From: CAVPGP01 sp963704025
Lineage (GTDB): Bacteria; Actinomycetota; Thermoleophilia; Gaiellales; Gaiellaceae
NCBI GenBank assembly: GCA_963704025.1
Contig: CAVPGP010000001.1
Span: forward strand, 1,410,375 to 1,474,374
DNA: 64,000 bases
Reading direction: 5' to 3'
The notes under the pieces were generated by a model that did not search any database, was not told where the DNA came from, and saw only the letters and a list, made by a program, of their open reading frames with translations. Shown here in pieces: positions 1 to 8,030 of the stretch; the first letter of the stretch is position 1, and every line of letters starts with the position of its first letter. The position numbers and the translations under genes were made by a program.

Positions 1-81
1 CGCGAGCACTCCGGCGAATCGCGCCCCGAGCCCGCTCGAGGCTCCGGTCACGATGGCCACCCGATCGGCGAGCGTCGACAT
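1..81 (-). CDS. SDR-family oxidoreductase, N-terminal part only
   Basis: The first 27 codons of a short-chain dehydrogenase run off the left edge of the window. The visible N-terminus carries the nucleotide-binding glycine motif TGASSGLG directly after a beta strand (VAIV), as expected for a Rossmann-fold NAD(P)-dependent SDR. The ATG at 81 gives this motif at the usual distance from the start. Its promoter region carries a copy of the operator-like motif shared by the neighbouring acyl-CoA genes, so it probably belongs to the same catabolic regulon. Substrate cannot be told from 27 residues. Confidence 0.85.
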   Translation of the reverse strand, partial: MSTLADRVAIVTGASSGLGARFAGVLA

Positions 82-83
82 TG

Positions 84-103
84 CATGAAGTGAATACAGT
101 TTA
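84..103 (-). promoter_or_regulatory. Operator-like site of the acyl-CoA regulon
   Basis: Read on the minus strand this 20-mer matches the site upstream of the FAD oxidoreductase (11,566-11,587) at 15 of 20 positions, with conserved AACTG, AT and TTCATG blocks. It lies just upstream of the SDR start. Binding by a shared regulator is inferred from the repeat alone. Confidence 0.4.
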
Positions 104-133
104 GGAGAGACCGTCAAGGGCGCCAACAACATA

Positions 134-179
134 TGGACAGACGCCGCTCGTCGTGTTAGCTTCTAACACAACTTCAGTT
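134..179 (+). promoter_or_regulatory. Promoter with overlapping operator for the enoyl-CoA hydratase gene
   Basis: TGGACA at 134-139 and TAGCTT at 157-162 form a sigma-70-type promoter with a 17-bp spacer. The predicted start of transcription falls at the sequence AACTTCAGTT (170-179), an AACT/AGTT inverted repeat. The same ACTTCAGTTC core follows the -10 box of the ligase promoter at 4,770 and, with one change, of the promoter at 8,003. Confidence 0.5.
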
Positions 180-214
180 CAATTAGTCAGTCCACTGAGT
201 CGGAGGAGCGTGTC

Positions 215-1012
215 ATGCCCGTTGCAGTTGAAACCGAGCCGATCCAGTACGAGGTAGACGGTCACGTCGCCCGGATCTGGCTGAACCGCCCGCACAAGCG
301 CAACTCGGTCAGCCAGCAGCTGCTCCAGGAGCTCGACGAGGCGCGGATTCGCGCCGAGAACGACCCGGACATCCGCGTCATCGTGATCCGCGGCCGCGAA
401 GGGACGTTCTGCTCGGGCTTCGACCTCGACGAGCTCCAGGGCGACTTCGTCGGCACGACCGGAGCCTACGAGATCGCGCAGCGCTCGGCGCGCATCTGCG
501 ACGCGATCTTCCGGTCGCCGAAGCCGTCGGTCAGCGTCCACGAGGGCTGGACGACGGCGGGCGGGTTCGAGATCCTCATCAACTGCGACTTCTCGATCGC
601 CGCCGAGGACGCGAAGATCGGCGACTTCCACATGAATCGCGCCCTCTTCGGCGGCGCCGGCCCGATCTACCGCCTGCCGCGCATCATGGGCGAGCGCAAG
701 GCGAAGGAGCTGATGCTCACCGGCAAGCTCCTCAGCGGACGAGAGGCGTACGAGTGGGGGCTCGTCAACGACGTGGCGCCGGCCGACGAGCTGGACGAGT
801 GCGTCGAGCGCTTCGTCGCGCAGCTCGCCGACAAGAGCCCGTTCCAGATGGCGCTCACGAAGATGACGCTGAACCGTGGGCTCGACGCGGACGTCGACAC
901 GCTGATGCTCGTCGAGCGGCTTGCCGTCGGTGTCACGCTCAACTCGAACGACGCTGCCGAAGGCGTTTCCGCGTTCCTCGAGAAGCGCGACCCCGTCTGG
1001 ACGGGGACCTAG
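215..1012 (+). CDS. Enoyl-CoA hydratase/isomerase family protein
   Basis: A 265-residue crotonase-fold protein, close to the usual length of about 260. The oxyanion-hole segment is GTFCSGFDLDEL near residue 67, and a GGFEI segment near residue 114 keeps the first catalytic glutamate of hydratases. The second glutamate, normally in a GQPE-like stretch, is replaced by HMN in the segment IGDFHMNRALFGGAG. The protein may therefore be a divergent hydratase, an isomerase or a hydrolase of a CoA ester. GGAGGAG sits 7 nt before the ATG at 215. The gene stands alone on the plus strand, divergent from an SDR, and probably hydrates an enoyl-CoA in the ring or side-chain degradation encoded around it. 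Confidence 0.9.
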   Translation: MPVAVETEPIQYEVDGHVARIWLNRPHKRNSVSQQLLQELDEARIRAENDPDIRVIVIRGREGTFCSGFDLDELQGDFVGTTGAYEIAQRSARICDAIFRSPKPSVSVHEGWTTAGGFEILINCDFSIAAEDAKIGDFHMNRALFGGAGPIYRLPRIMGERKAKELMLTGKLLSGREAYEWGLVNDVAPADELDECVERFVAQLADKSPFQMALTKMTLNRGLDADVDTLMLVERLAVGVTLNSNDAAEGVSAFLEKRDPVWTGT

Positions 1013-1176
1013 AGGCCCGATGTGAAACTCCGGCACGCACGGCTGGTGTGCCAGACATGGCGCGGTTCAACCGGCTCGCGCTTGCCCGTAGCACCACTAC
1101 GCCCTACGCCCGATCCGGCTGACCCGCTTGATCTGGCCCATCCCCGCACGCACCCCAGTTTCACATTAAGCCTCTA
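1010..1176. mobile_element. MITE-like element, 167 bp, with 20-bp terminal inverted repeats
   Basis: Two 20-bp arms (1010-1029 and 1157-1176) are inverted repeats identical at 17 of 20 positions. Each begins with TAGAGGC, and the inner ten bases ATGTGAAACT are perfect. The outermost TA on each side could be the TA target duplication typical of IS630/Tc1-type elements. Inside are further small hairpins but no ORF of note. The left arm supplies the stop codon of the enoyl-CoA hydratase gene. No second copy was noticed in the window. An alternative reading is a large bidirectional terminator hairpin between two convergent genes. Confidence 0.45.
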
Positions 1177-1187
1177 GATCAAGCGGG
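1123..1187. repeat. Perfect 12-bp inverted repeat near the end of the TIM-barrel gene
   Basis: CCCGCTTGATCT (1123-1134) is exactly complementary to AGATCAAGCGGG (1176-1187), with 41 bp between the arms. The right arm overlaps the stop codon of the minus-strand gene ending at 1179. Neighbouring CTGGCCC and GGGCCAG also pair. It may act as a terminator stem or as an end of the MITE-like segment. Confidence 0.5.
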
Positions 1188-2000
1188 CCAGGATTCGGAG
1201 AGCGAGTCGAAGAGCCGGCGCGCGCCGTCCGCGGGCGGCAGTCGCCGCAGCTCGGTCGAGAGCACCTCGACGCTGACCGGGCCGCGGTAGCCGATCGCGT
1301 CGAGCGTCGCCGCGAACTCGTCGATCGCGAACGTGCCGGCTCCGGCGGGGAGGCGGCGGAAGCGGCCCTCGAAGACGGGCTCCAGGCCGTTCGCGGGCGG
1401 GCCGTCGTTCACGTGGACGAGTGCGATCTGGTCGCCGTCGAGCGCGCGCAGGAGCGCCCACGGCTCGCCGCCGCGGAAGAAGTGCCACGTGTCGACGAGC
1501 AGCCCGCAGCGGTCCCAGCCGACGGCCTCGCAGAGGTCCACGGCCGCCTGCGGCGACTGCAGCGCGCCGTATGCCGTGAACTCGAGCGCGATTCTCAGGC
1601 CGGCCGCCTCGAAGATGTCGGCCGAGGCGCGCAGCTGACGGATTGCGTCCGCGCGCGCGGTCGGCGCGTAGAGCGCGGCGATGCAGAGCTTGGCGCCGGT
1701 CGTCGCCGCGGTGCGCGCGAGGTGGTCGGCTGCCTCGACGACTCCGTGCCCGCCGATCGGGAGGACGCCGACGTCCGAGCACCGGAGGCCCCGCGCGGTC
1801 AGCATCGTTCCGAGGTCGTCGACGCGCCCGTGCGCGCCGGTCGTGTAGTGGTCGAGCCCGACGGCGGCGAACCCGGCGGCGGCGGCGCCGTCGAGCACCG
1901 TCTCGAGCGGCCACGCCGGGGTCGGCTCGGCGACGTCCTCGTCGCCGCCCGGGAACTGGACCCAGTTGACCGCGAGCAGCGAGAACCGGTCGGCGCTCAC
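1179..2000 (-). CDS. Sugar phosphate isomerase/epimerase-like TIM-barrel protein
   Basis: A 273-residue protein of the xylose-isomerase-like TIM-barrel family (AP endonuclease 2 superfamily). Characteristic strands include GLDHYTTGAH near residue 43, an EF pair near residue 140 (ALEFTAYG), LLVDTWHFFRGG and ALVHVNDG, the last two carrying Asp/His metal-ligand candidates. The GTG start at 2000 overlaps the stop of the upstream EamA gene (GTGA), so the two are translationally coupled. In this island it might isomerise or open a ring product, or detoxify a by-product. Specificity is unknown. Confidence 0.85.
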   Translation of the reverse strand: MSADRFSLLAVNWVQFPGGDEDVAEPTPAWPLETVLDGAAAAGFAAVGLDHYTTGAHGRVDDLGTMLTARGLRCSDVGVLPIGGHGVVEAADHLARTAATTGAKLCIAALYAPTARADAIRQLRASADIFEAAGLRIALEFTAYGALQSPQAAVDLCEAVGWDRCGLLVDTWHFFRGGEPWALLRALDGDQIALVHVNDGPPANGLEPVFEGRFRRLPAGAGTFAIDEFAATLDAIGYRGPVSVEVLSTELRRLPPADGARRLFDSLSESWPA

Positions 2001-2893
2001 GCGTTCTGCGCAACCGGCACGCGGCGTGCGGCGCGCCCGATGCCGGCCCCGAGCGCGACGCCCGTGACGACCAGGGCCAGGCCGCCCAGCTTGGGGAGCG
2101 TCGTCTGCTCGCCGAGGAACCATGCGCCGAGCCCGAGCGCGAAGACGGGTGTCGTGTAGGTCACGAGCGCCGAGCGCGACGCGCCGTGGCACGCGACCAT
2201 CCAGTAGAAGATCGCCTGCGAGGCGCCGGTCGAGAAGAGACCGAGCGCAACCGCCGCGGCCAGCGTCTTCGAGCTCGGGACGTGGCCCGGGAGCGTCGCC
2301 AGGGCGAGCGGTAGCAGGGCGACGGCCGCCCAGACAAGACTGGTCGTTGCCAGGGCGAGACCCCCGAAGACCAGCCGCCGCTGTGCGAAGAGGGTCGCGA
2401 GCGCGTAGGACGGGGCCGCCGCCACGACCGCGAGCGTCCCCCCGACGCCGGACCAGCCGCCCTCCGGGTGGACGCCGGCGAGGAGTGCGACCCCGGCCAG
2501 CCCGAGCAGCACGCCGACGAGCCGCAGCCCGGTGGCGCGCTCGCCGGGCAGGACCTTCGTGGCGATCACCGCGACGAAGATCGGCACCGTCGCGTTGGCG
2601 ACGGCCGTGACGCCCGAGTCGACATACCGCTCGCCCAGGCCGATGAGCGTGAACGGGATCGCCGCGCCCAGGAGGCCCAACGCGATGCCCGGGCGCCAGG
2701 CCGCCCGCAGCTCCTCGCCGCGGCCCCGCAGGACGCAGTACATGACGAGCAGCGGCGCCGCGAACAGGAGCCGGATCTCCATCAGCGCCGGCGGCGAGAG
2801 CTCGCGCACCGCGACGCGGATGAACAGGTACGAGGCTCCCTGCGAGGCGCCGAGCAGCAGCAGCGTCAGGACGAAGACGCGATCGCGGCTCAG
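1997..2893 (-). CDS. EamA/DMT-family transporter
   Basis: A hydrophobic protein of the drug/metabolite transporter superfamily with two EamA halves and about ten membrane segments. The first ATG/GTG/TTG in frame (2809) would remove the first membrane helix (RVFVLTLLLLGASQGASYLF). No such start exists further upstream, but a CTG at 2893 overlaps the TGA of the SDR gene (CTGA) and gives 298 residues, the normal family length, so CTG is chosen as start. It is the middle gene of SDR - EamA - TIM barrel and may export or import the pathway substrate or an intermediate. Confidence 0.82.
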   Translation of the reverse strand: MSRDRVFVLTLLLLGASQGASYLFIRVAVRELSPPALMEIRLLFAAPLLVMYCVLRGRGEELRAAWRPGIALGLLGAAIPFTLIGLGERYVDSGVTAVANATVPIFVAVIATKVLPGERATGLRLVGVLLGLAGVALLAGVHPEGGWSGVGGTLAVVAAAPSYALATLFAQRRLVFGGLALATTSLVWAAVALLPLALATLPGHVPSSKTLAAAVALGLFSTGASQAIFYWMVACHGASRSALVTYTTPVFALGLGAWFLGEQTTLPKLGGLALVVTGVALGAGIGRAARRVPVAQNA

Positions 2894-3744
2894 GACCAGT
2901 CCCGCTTGCCGTCGTAGATGCTCGCGTACCCCCTCGACAGGTCACCGCCGCCGGCCATGCACCACTGGGCACCGCCGTCGACTGCGAGGACGGCTCCCGT
3001 GGTGAAGCTCGACGCGTCGCTCGCGAAGTAGAGGACGGCCGACGAGAGCTCGTCCGGCTCGCCCGCACGCCGCAACGGGAACGTGCGCGCGCGCTCGGCG
3101 AACGCCTCCTGGTTCCAGTGGCGCGAGATGTCCGTGCGAAACGGCCCCGGCATGATCGCGTTCACGCGCACCTTCGGACCGAGCGCGTCGGCAAAGCCGA
3201 CGGTGAGCGCGTTCAGGCCCGCCTTCGCCGCGGCGTACGGGAGGATGTCCTGCGTCGGGCGGACGCTGCCGATCGAGCTGATGTTGACGATGGAGCCGCC
3301 GTCGCCTTCGAGCATCCTCGCCCCGACGAGCGACGTCAGGCGGAACGGACCCTTGAGGTTGACGCCGAGCGTCTTGTCCCACAGCTCCTCGGTGACGCCT
3401 TGAGGATTCGGGTAGGTGGGCGCGAGGCCGGCGTTGTTGACGAGGACGTCGACGTGCCCGAACGCCTCGTACGCCGCGTCGACGAGCCCGTCGATCTCGT
3501 CCCAGTGTCCGACGTGGCAGACGTGCGCGAGCGCTCGTCTGCCTGCGCGGCGCACCTCGTCGGCTGCCTCGTCGCACGCCTCCTGCTTGCGGCTCGAGAC
3601 GACGACATCTGCGCCCGCCTGCGTGAGAGTGCGGACGATCGCGCGGCCGAGGCCGCGTGTGCCGCCGGTGACGAGCGCGACGCGACCTGTGAGGTCGAAG
3701 CGGTCGTACGGCGATGCCACTGGTTCAGCCCGTTCCTGCTGCAT
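2890..3744 (-). CDS. SDR-family oxidoreductase
   Basis: A 284-residue classical SDR. It has TGGTRGLG near residue 26, NNAG near residue 108, a catalytic Ser in NISSIGS and the YAAAK active site (Tyr-x3-Lys), followed by the PGPFRT loop. It probably oxidises or reduces a hydroxyl or keto group of a pathway intermediate with NAD(P). AAGGAGG lies 9 nt before the ATG at 3744. The start overlaps the end of the metallo-beta-lactamase-fold gene by 20 nt, so the four minus-strand genes 4,696-1,179 form one operon. Confidence 0.92.
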   Translation of the reverse strand: MQQERAEPVASPYDRFDLTGRVALVTGGTRGLGRAIVRTLTQAGADVVVSSRKQEACDEAADEVRRAGRRALAHVCHVGHWDEIDGLVDAAYEAFGHVDVLVNNAGLAPTYPNPQGVTEELWDKTLGVNLKGPFRLTSLVGARMLEGDGGSIVNISSIGSVRPTQDILPYAAAKAGLNALTVGFADALGPKVRVNAIMPGPFRTDISRHWNQEAFAERARTFPLRRAGEPDELSSAVLYFASDASSFTTGAVLAVDGGAQWCMAGGGDLSRGYASIYDGKRDWS

Positions 3745-4696
3745 GTCGAACCGCCTCCTTCACTCGGTAGTGACGGTGCCCCTGCTCGTCGACGTCCTCC
3801 CGGACCGTGCCGCGGTTGGCGAGGATGTCCAGGTGGCCGAGCACCTCCCAGATCACGAGCACGGGCTGGCTCTCGGCCGTCTCGTCCGACCACAGCCGCC
3901 GCGCGATCTCGAACGCCGTGCTGCACCCGTCGCGCACAAATCTCGCAATCAGGTCGAGCCGATCGGAGTGGAACGCAAGTCGCTCCTCGATCAACCTCCG
4001 GTGGTCGGTGATCAGCGGCCCGTGACCGGGGTAGCACGTGCGGATCTGCATCGCCTCCGTCTTGCGCAGGTTTGCCAGGTACTCGAGGAGCGCGCGGCGC
4101 CGCTCGTCGCCGGGGAGCTCCGTCGGCATGATCTCGGCGCCCGACGAGATGTCGGCGAGGAGATGGTCGCCCACGAAGACGTCGGTCGACTCGTCGTCGA
4201 CGAACAACGTGTCCGTCGTGCTGTGGCCGGGGCGGAAGACTGCCCGCAGCGTCCGGCCGCCCGCGCGAATCGTGTCGCCGTCGGAGAGGATCAGGTCGGT
4301 CTCGTAGTCGCTGCTGTCGCGGATGATGTGCTCGAAGAACGGCTCGCTCGCCCGGATCAGGTCGTCCGGCACGCCGTGTGCGGCCATCAGCCCTTCGGTG
4401 AACCTCCGCTCGGCGGCGGCCTGGCGGTGGTAGTGGACGCCCCAGCGCGCGGTCCCGCGGTGCGCGGCGATCTGCGCGCCCGAGCGCGCCTTGATCGTCG
4501 CGGCGAGGCCGGAGTGGTCGAGATGGTGGTGGGTGATCAGCACGAGCTCGATGTCCGCGAGCGCGTGTCCATGGCCCGCGAGCTCCTGCTCGAGCGCGCC
4601 GAGCGCCTCCTCGTTGCACGGTCCGGCGTCGACGAGCGTGAGCGGCTCGCCCTCGAGCAGCCACACGTTGACGGAGCCGAGGTACGGCACCGGCAA
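3725..4696 (-). CDS. MBL-fold metallo-hydrolase with C-terminal winged-helix domain
   Basis: About 323 residues of the metallo-beta-lactamase fold. The zinc motif THHHLDHSG lies near residue 56, further ligands are in RPGHST and YPGHGP, and a C-terminal winged-helix-like segment follows. Relatives hydrolyse thioesters or phosphoesters, so here a CoA thioesterase or lactone hydrolase is plausible but unproved. The annotated TTG (4696) has no ribosome-binding site. The frame stays open upstream to about 4760 with only CTG codons, so the true start may be further out. First gene of the minus-strand operon, divergent from the acyl-CoA ligase. Confidence 0.85.
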   Translation of the reverse strand: MPVPYLGSVNVWLLEGEPLTLVDAGPCNEEALGALEQELAGHGHALADIELVLITHHHLDHSGLAATIKARSGAQIAAHRGTARWGVHYHRQAAAERRFTEGLMAAHGVPDDLIRASEPFFEHIIRDSSDYETDLILSDGDTIRAGGRTLRAVFRPGHSTTDTLFVDDESTDVFVGDHLLADISSGAEIMPTELPGDERRRALLEYLANLRKTEAMQIRTCYPGHGPLITDHRRLIEERLAFHSDRLDLIARFVRDGCSTAFEIARRLWSDETAESQPVLVIWEVLGHLDILANRGTVREDVDEQGHRHYRVKEAVRHAAGTG

Positions 4697-4734
4697 TCGG
4701 AGCTGGACGGTCTCGGTCAGATCGAGCGCGCGGA

Positions 4735-4780
4735 TTGACAGCAGCTGCGCACATGGAGTAACTTAAACGACTTCAGTTCA
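4735..4780 (+). promoter_or_regulatory. Promoter with shared operator for acyl-CoA ligase; probably bidirectional
   Basis: TTGACA (4735-4740), an 18-bp spacer and TAACTT (4759-4764) form a strong promoter reading into the ligase. The core ACTTCAGTTCA (4770-4780) follows at the predicted transcription start, as in front of the enoyl-CoA hydratase gene. On the minus strand TTGCTT and TTAAGT flank the same core with 16-bp spacing, so one bound regulator could control both directions. Confidence 0.55.
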
Positions 4781-4805
4781 GTAAGCAAACGGAGGAAGCG
4801 ACACG

Positions 4806-6446
4806 GTGACAGCTGCACCTTCATCTCAGGAGCTCCGCTTCCCGACCCGCGAGGAGTGCGTCGTCTCCGATCTCCTTGCCGCGCGCGCGGCCGCCGACCC
4901 GGACAAGCTCTTCGTCCTGTTCGAGGACGAGCAGTGGACGCGCGCGCAGGCAGCACGCGAAGCCTGGCGAGCCGGCAACGGCTTCCAGCGCCTCGGCGTC
5001 CAGATGGGCGACTACGTCTCCTCGTGGATGCCGACGGGACCAGACGTCCTGCGCACGTGGTTCGGTGCGAACGCGGCCGGCGCCGTCTACGCGCCGCTCA
5101 ACCTGGCCTCGCGGGGCGCGTACCTCGAGCACACGCTGAACCTCGCCGAGGCGAAGGTGCTCGTCGCGCATCACCAGCTCGTCGAGCGGCTCCCGGGCCT
5201 CAACCTCCCTCACCTCGAGACCGTCGTCATCGTCGGCGGGCCTGCGCCCGACGGGCTGCCGTGGCGGACGCTGACCATGGACGAGGTCCTCGACGGTGTG
5301 GCAGAGGAGCGGCCGACGCTGCCGCGGCCGGTCGAGCCGTGGGACGACCTCAGCCTCATCTACACGTCGGGCACGACGGGGCCGTCGAAGGGGGTGCGCG
5401 CGGCGTACGCGGCGTTCTGGAACTACGCGAACTGCTTCGTCCTGCCGTTCGTGAACGAGGACGACCGCTACCTGAGCTCGCTGCCGATGTTCCACACCGC
5501 GGGTACGGGCATCACGTACTCGATGCTGCGCGCGGGCGGCTCGATGGCGCTCAACAAGGGCTTCAGCGCCAGCAGGTTCTGGGACGACGTGCGCCGCTTC
5601 GACGCGACGGTGACGATCGCGATTCACGGCATGGTGACGTTCATGCTCGCCCAGCCGCAGAAGCCCGACGACGCCGACAACCCCCTCCGCGTCGTCTACA
5701 TGGGGCCGCTCTCCCAGCACAAGGAGTTCGCGAAGCGCTACGGCGTCTCGATCTACACGGCCTACGGGATGACCGAGGTGCCGGTGCCGATCGTCTCGGA
5801 CCTCGACCCGGAGGACGGACGGAGCTGCGGCCGCTCGGCGGATCCGGTCCACTACGAGCTCCGGCTCGTCGACGAAAACGACATTCCCGTACCGCCGAAC
5901 ACTCCCGGCGAGCTGGTCGCGCGCCACACGCTGCCGTGGACGATCAACTCCGGCTACAAGAACATGCCCGAAGCGACCGCGGAGGCCTGGCGCAACGGCT
6001 GGTTCCACACCGGCGACCAGTTCACGCAGGACGAGGAGGGGAACTTCTTCTTCCTCGACCGCATCAAGGACGTGATCCGGCGGCGGGGCGAGAACATCTC
6101 GTCGTTCGAGGTCGAGGCCGAGGTCCTGACCCATCCGCTGGTGAAGGACGCCGCGGCGGTCGCGGTCAAGAACCCGGAGCTCGACGACGCGGCGGGCGAC
6201 GAGGAGGTCAAGATCGCGGTCGTCCTCGAGGAGGGCGCGACGCTCGAGCCGGCCGAGCTCGTGGCGTACCTCGCGGCCCGCATGCCCGCGTACTGGGTTC
6301 CGCGCTTCGTCGAGTATCTCCCCGAGCTGCCCCGGACGGAGTCGCACAAGCTGAAGAAGGGCGATCTCCGTGAAGCGGGGATCACGCCGACGACATGGGA
6401 CCGGGAGCAGGCGGGCGTCAAACTCGAGCGGGAAGTCCTGACCTGA
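4806..6446 (+). CDS. Class I adenylate-forming acyl-CoA ligase (CaiC-like)
   Basis: A 546-residue AMP-dependent synthetase/ligase. Signature motifs are YTSGTTGPSKGV near residue 184 (phosphate-binding loop), YTAYGMTEV, the hinge region DRIKDVIRRRGENIS and a C-terminal Lys in SHKLKKGDL that fits the adenylation lysine. It should activate a carboxylic acid to its CoA thioester with ATP and is the likely entry step of the pathway. The GTG at 4806 is preceded by GGAGGAAG. It resembles crotonobetaine/carnitine-CoA ligases, but the substrate cannot be assigned. The DUF35 gene follows without a gap. Confidence 0.93.
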   Translation: MTAAPSSQELRFPTREECVVSDLLAARAAADPDKLFVLFEDEQWTRAQAAREAWRAGNGFQRLGVQMGDYVSSWMPTGPDVLRTWFGANAAGAVYAPLNLASRGAYLEHTLNLAEAKVLVAHHQLVERLPGLNLPHLETVVIVGGPAPDGLPWRTLTMDEVLDGVAEERPTLPRPVEPWDDLSLIYTSGTTGPSKGVRAAYAAFWNYANCFVLPFVNEDDRYLSSLPMFHTAGTGITYSMLRAGGSMALNKGFSASRFWDDVRRFDATVTIAIHGMVTFMLAQPQKPDDADNPLRVVYMGPLSQHKEFAKRYGVSIYTAYGMTEVPVPIVSDLDPEDGRSCGRSADPVHYELRLVDENDIPVPPNTPGELVARHTLPWTINSGYKNMPEATAEAWRNGWFHTGDQFTQDEEGNFFFLDRIKDVIRRRGENISSFEVEAEVLTHPLVKDAAAVAVKNPELDDAAGDEEVKIAVVLEEGATLEPAELVAYLAARMPAYWVPRFVEYLPELPRTESHKLKKGDLREAGITPTTWDREQAGVKLEREVLT

Positions 6447-6838
6447 CGGGCGCCGCGGGGCCGCTCGACCTCACCGGCGACTCGCCGCGTCTCGTCGCCG
6501 GTCGGTGTGGCGACTGCGGCGCGCTGACCTTCCCGCTCCGCGAGCGCTGCCCCTCGTGCGGCGGCGCCGTCGAGCAGACGTTGCTTCCTGCACGCGGCAC
6601 GCTCTGGACGTGGACGACGCAGGGGTTCGAGCCGAAGCCGCCGTACATCGCGGACGGCAACGGGGACTTCGAGCCGTACGCCGTCGGCTACGTCGAGTTC
6701 GAGGGCTTCCTCCGCGTGGAGGGCCGGTTGACCGAGGCCGATCCGGAGCGGTTGCGGATCGGGATGCCGATGGAGGTCGTCGCGGTGCAGCGCGCCGGCC
6801 GCTTCGCGTATGCGTTCGCCCCGGCGGGTGGCAGCTGA
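6443..6838 (+). CDS. Zn-ribbon/OB-fold (DUF35-type) protein
   Basis: About 131 residues. A zinc ribbon CGDCG...CPSCGG near the N-terminus is followed by an OB-fold (GTLWTWTTQGFEP, YAVGYVEFEGFLRVEGRL). Such proteins bind acyl-CoA and form complexes with thiolase-superfamily partners, as ChsH2 does with the aldolase Ltp2 in steroid side-chain degradation. Its partner is the next gene. The CTG at 6443 overlaps the ligase stop (CTGA) and gives a normal-length protein. An ATG at 6395 inside the ligase gene is the alternative. Confidence 0.85.
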   Translation: MTGAAGPLDLTGDSPRLVAGRCGDCGALTFPLRERCPSCGGAVEQTLLPARGTLWTWTTQGFEPKPPYIADGNGDFEPYAVGYVEFEGFLRVEGRLTEADPERLRIGMPMEVVAVQRAGRFAYAFAPAGGS

Positions 6839-7983
6839 GCGACATCGCGATCGTCGGCGCGGGCATTCACCCGTTCGGGCGCCACGACGGTGTCAGCGGC
6901 CTCGCGATGGGCGTCGCCGCGGTCCGCGCGGCGCTGGCCGACGCAGGAGTCGAATGGCGTGACATCCAGGTCGCCTACGGCGGCAGCGAGGACGCCGGCA
7001 ACGCCGACACGATGGTCGGCGATCTCGGGCCGACGGGACTGCCGTTCGTGAACGTGAAGAACGGCTGCGCCACGGGGGGCTCGTCGCTCGTCTCGACGGT
7101 CACCGCGCTGAGTTCCGGTGCATACGAGGTCGGCCTCGTCGTCGGGTTCGACAAGCACCCTCGGGGCGCGTTTCAGAACGATCCTGCCGACTGGTCGCTC
7201 CCGGCGTGGTACGGCGAGGACGGCCTGATGGTCACGACGCAGTTCTTCGGCGCGAAGGTGCAGCGCTACATGCACGATCACGACATCTCCGCCGTGACGC
7301 TCGCGCAGGTCGCGGAGAAGAACTTCGCGAACGGTTCGATCACGCCGCACGCGTGGCGGCGTACGCCGCTCTCCTTGGAGGAGATCCTCGGTGCACCGAT
7401 GCTCGCACACCCGCTCACGCAGTACATGCTCTGCTCGCCCGGAGAAGGCGCGGTGGCGCTCGTCGTCTGCACCCGCGAGTACCTCGACCGGATTCCCGAC
7501 GCGCGCCCGGTGTGGCTGCGGTCGGTCGCGTTTCGGACACGGCGAGCAGGCTCGTTCGAGGTCTTCAGCCCGTCGCTCGCGCTCGACATCGCGCCGTCGC
7601 CGACCGTCGACGCGGCGCGCGAGGCGTTCGAGGCGGCGGGGGTCGTCCCGGGGGACGTGGACGTCGTGCAGGTGCAGGACACCGAGTCGGGCGCGGAGCT
7701 GATCCATCTCGCGGAATGCGGCTTCTGCGAGCACGGCGAGCAGGCAGGGCTCTACGCGAACGGGGAGACGCGGATCGGCGGCCGCCTGCCCGTGAACACG
7801 GACGGCGGCTGCCTCGCGAACGGTGAGCCGGTCGGCGCCTCGGGACTCCGCCAGGTGTACGAGGTCGTGGCGCAGCTGCGCGGGGAGGCCGGGGTGCGGC
7901 AGGTACCCGGCGAGCCGCGAATCGGCTTCACCCATGTCTACGGCGCCCCCGGCGTGAGCGCCTGCACCGTGTTGGCACGGTGA
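6835..7983 (+). CDS. Thiolase-superfamily protein (SCP2/Ltp-like), DUF35 partner
   Basis: About 382 residues of thiolase fold. The reactive-cysteine region reads KNGCATGGSS (Cys kept). The C-terminal motif that is GHP in true thiolases reads NGEPVGASG, with His replaced by Glu. This is common in SCP2-like proteins paired with DUF35 partners and argues against ordinary thiolysis; a retro-aldol or Claisen-type step is possible. No ATG, GTG or TTG lies near the start, and CTG at 6835 overlapping the DUF35 stop (CTGA) is the only sensible start. It ends the ligase - DUF35 - thiolase operon. Confidence 0.85.
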   Translation: MSDIAIVGAGIHPFGRHDGVSGLAMGVAAVRAALADAGVEWRDIQVAYGGSEDAGNADTMVGDLGPTGLPFVNVKNGCATGGSSLVSTVTALSSGAYEVGLVVGFDKHPRGAFQNDPADWSLPAWYGEDGLMVTTQFFGAKVQRYMHDHDISAVTLAQVAEKNFANGSITPHAWRRTPLSLEEILGAPMLAHPLTQYMLCSPGEGAVALVVCTREYLDRIPDARPVWLRSVAFRTRRAGSFEVFSPSLALDIAPSPTVDAAREAFEAAGVVPGDVDVVQVQDTESGAELIHLAECGFCEHGEQAGLYANGETRIGGRLPVNTDGGCLANGEPVGASGLRQVYEVVAQLRGEAGVRQVPGEPRIGFTHVYGAPGVSACTVLAR

Positions 7984-8012
7984 CCATGGGTGTTTTAAAC
8001 TGACTTCAATTC
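7972..8012 (+). promoter_or_regulatory. Promoter/operator of the PPOX - ligase 2 operon
   Basis: TTGGCA (7972-7977) and TTAAAC (7995-8000) with 17-bp spacing form a modest promoter inside the end of the thiolase-like gene. ACTTCAATTC (8003-8012) follows at the predicted start and differs from the two upstream plus-strand operators at one position. Confidence 0.45.
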
Positions 8013-8030
8013 TGGAACGAGGGAGGCACG

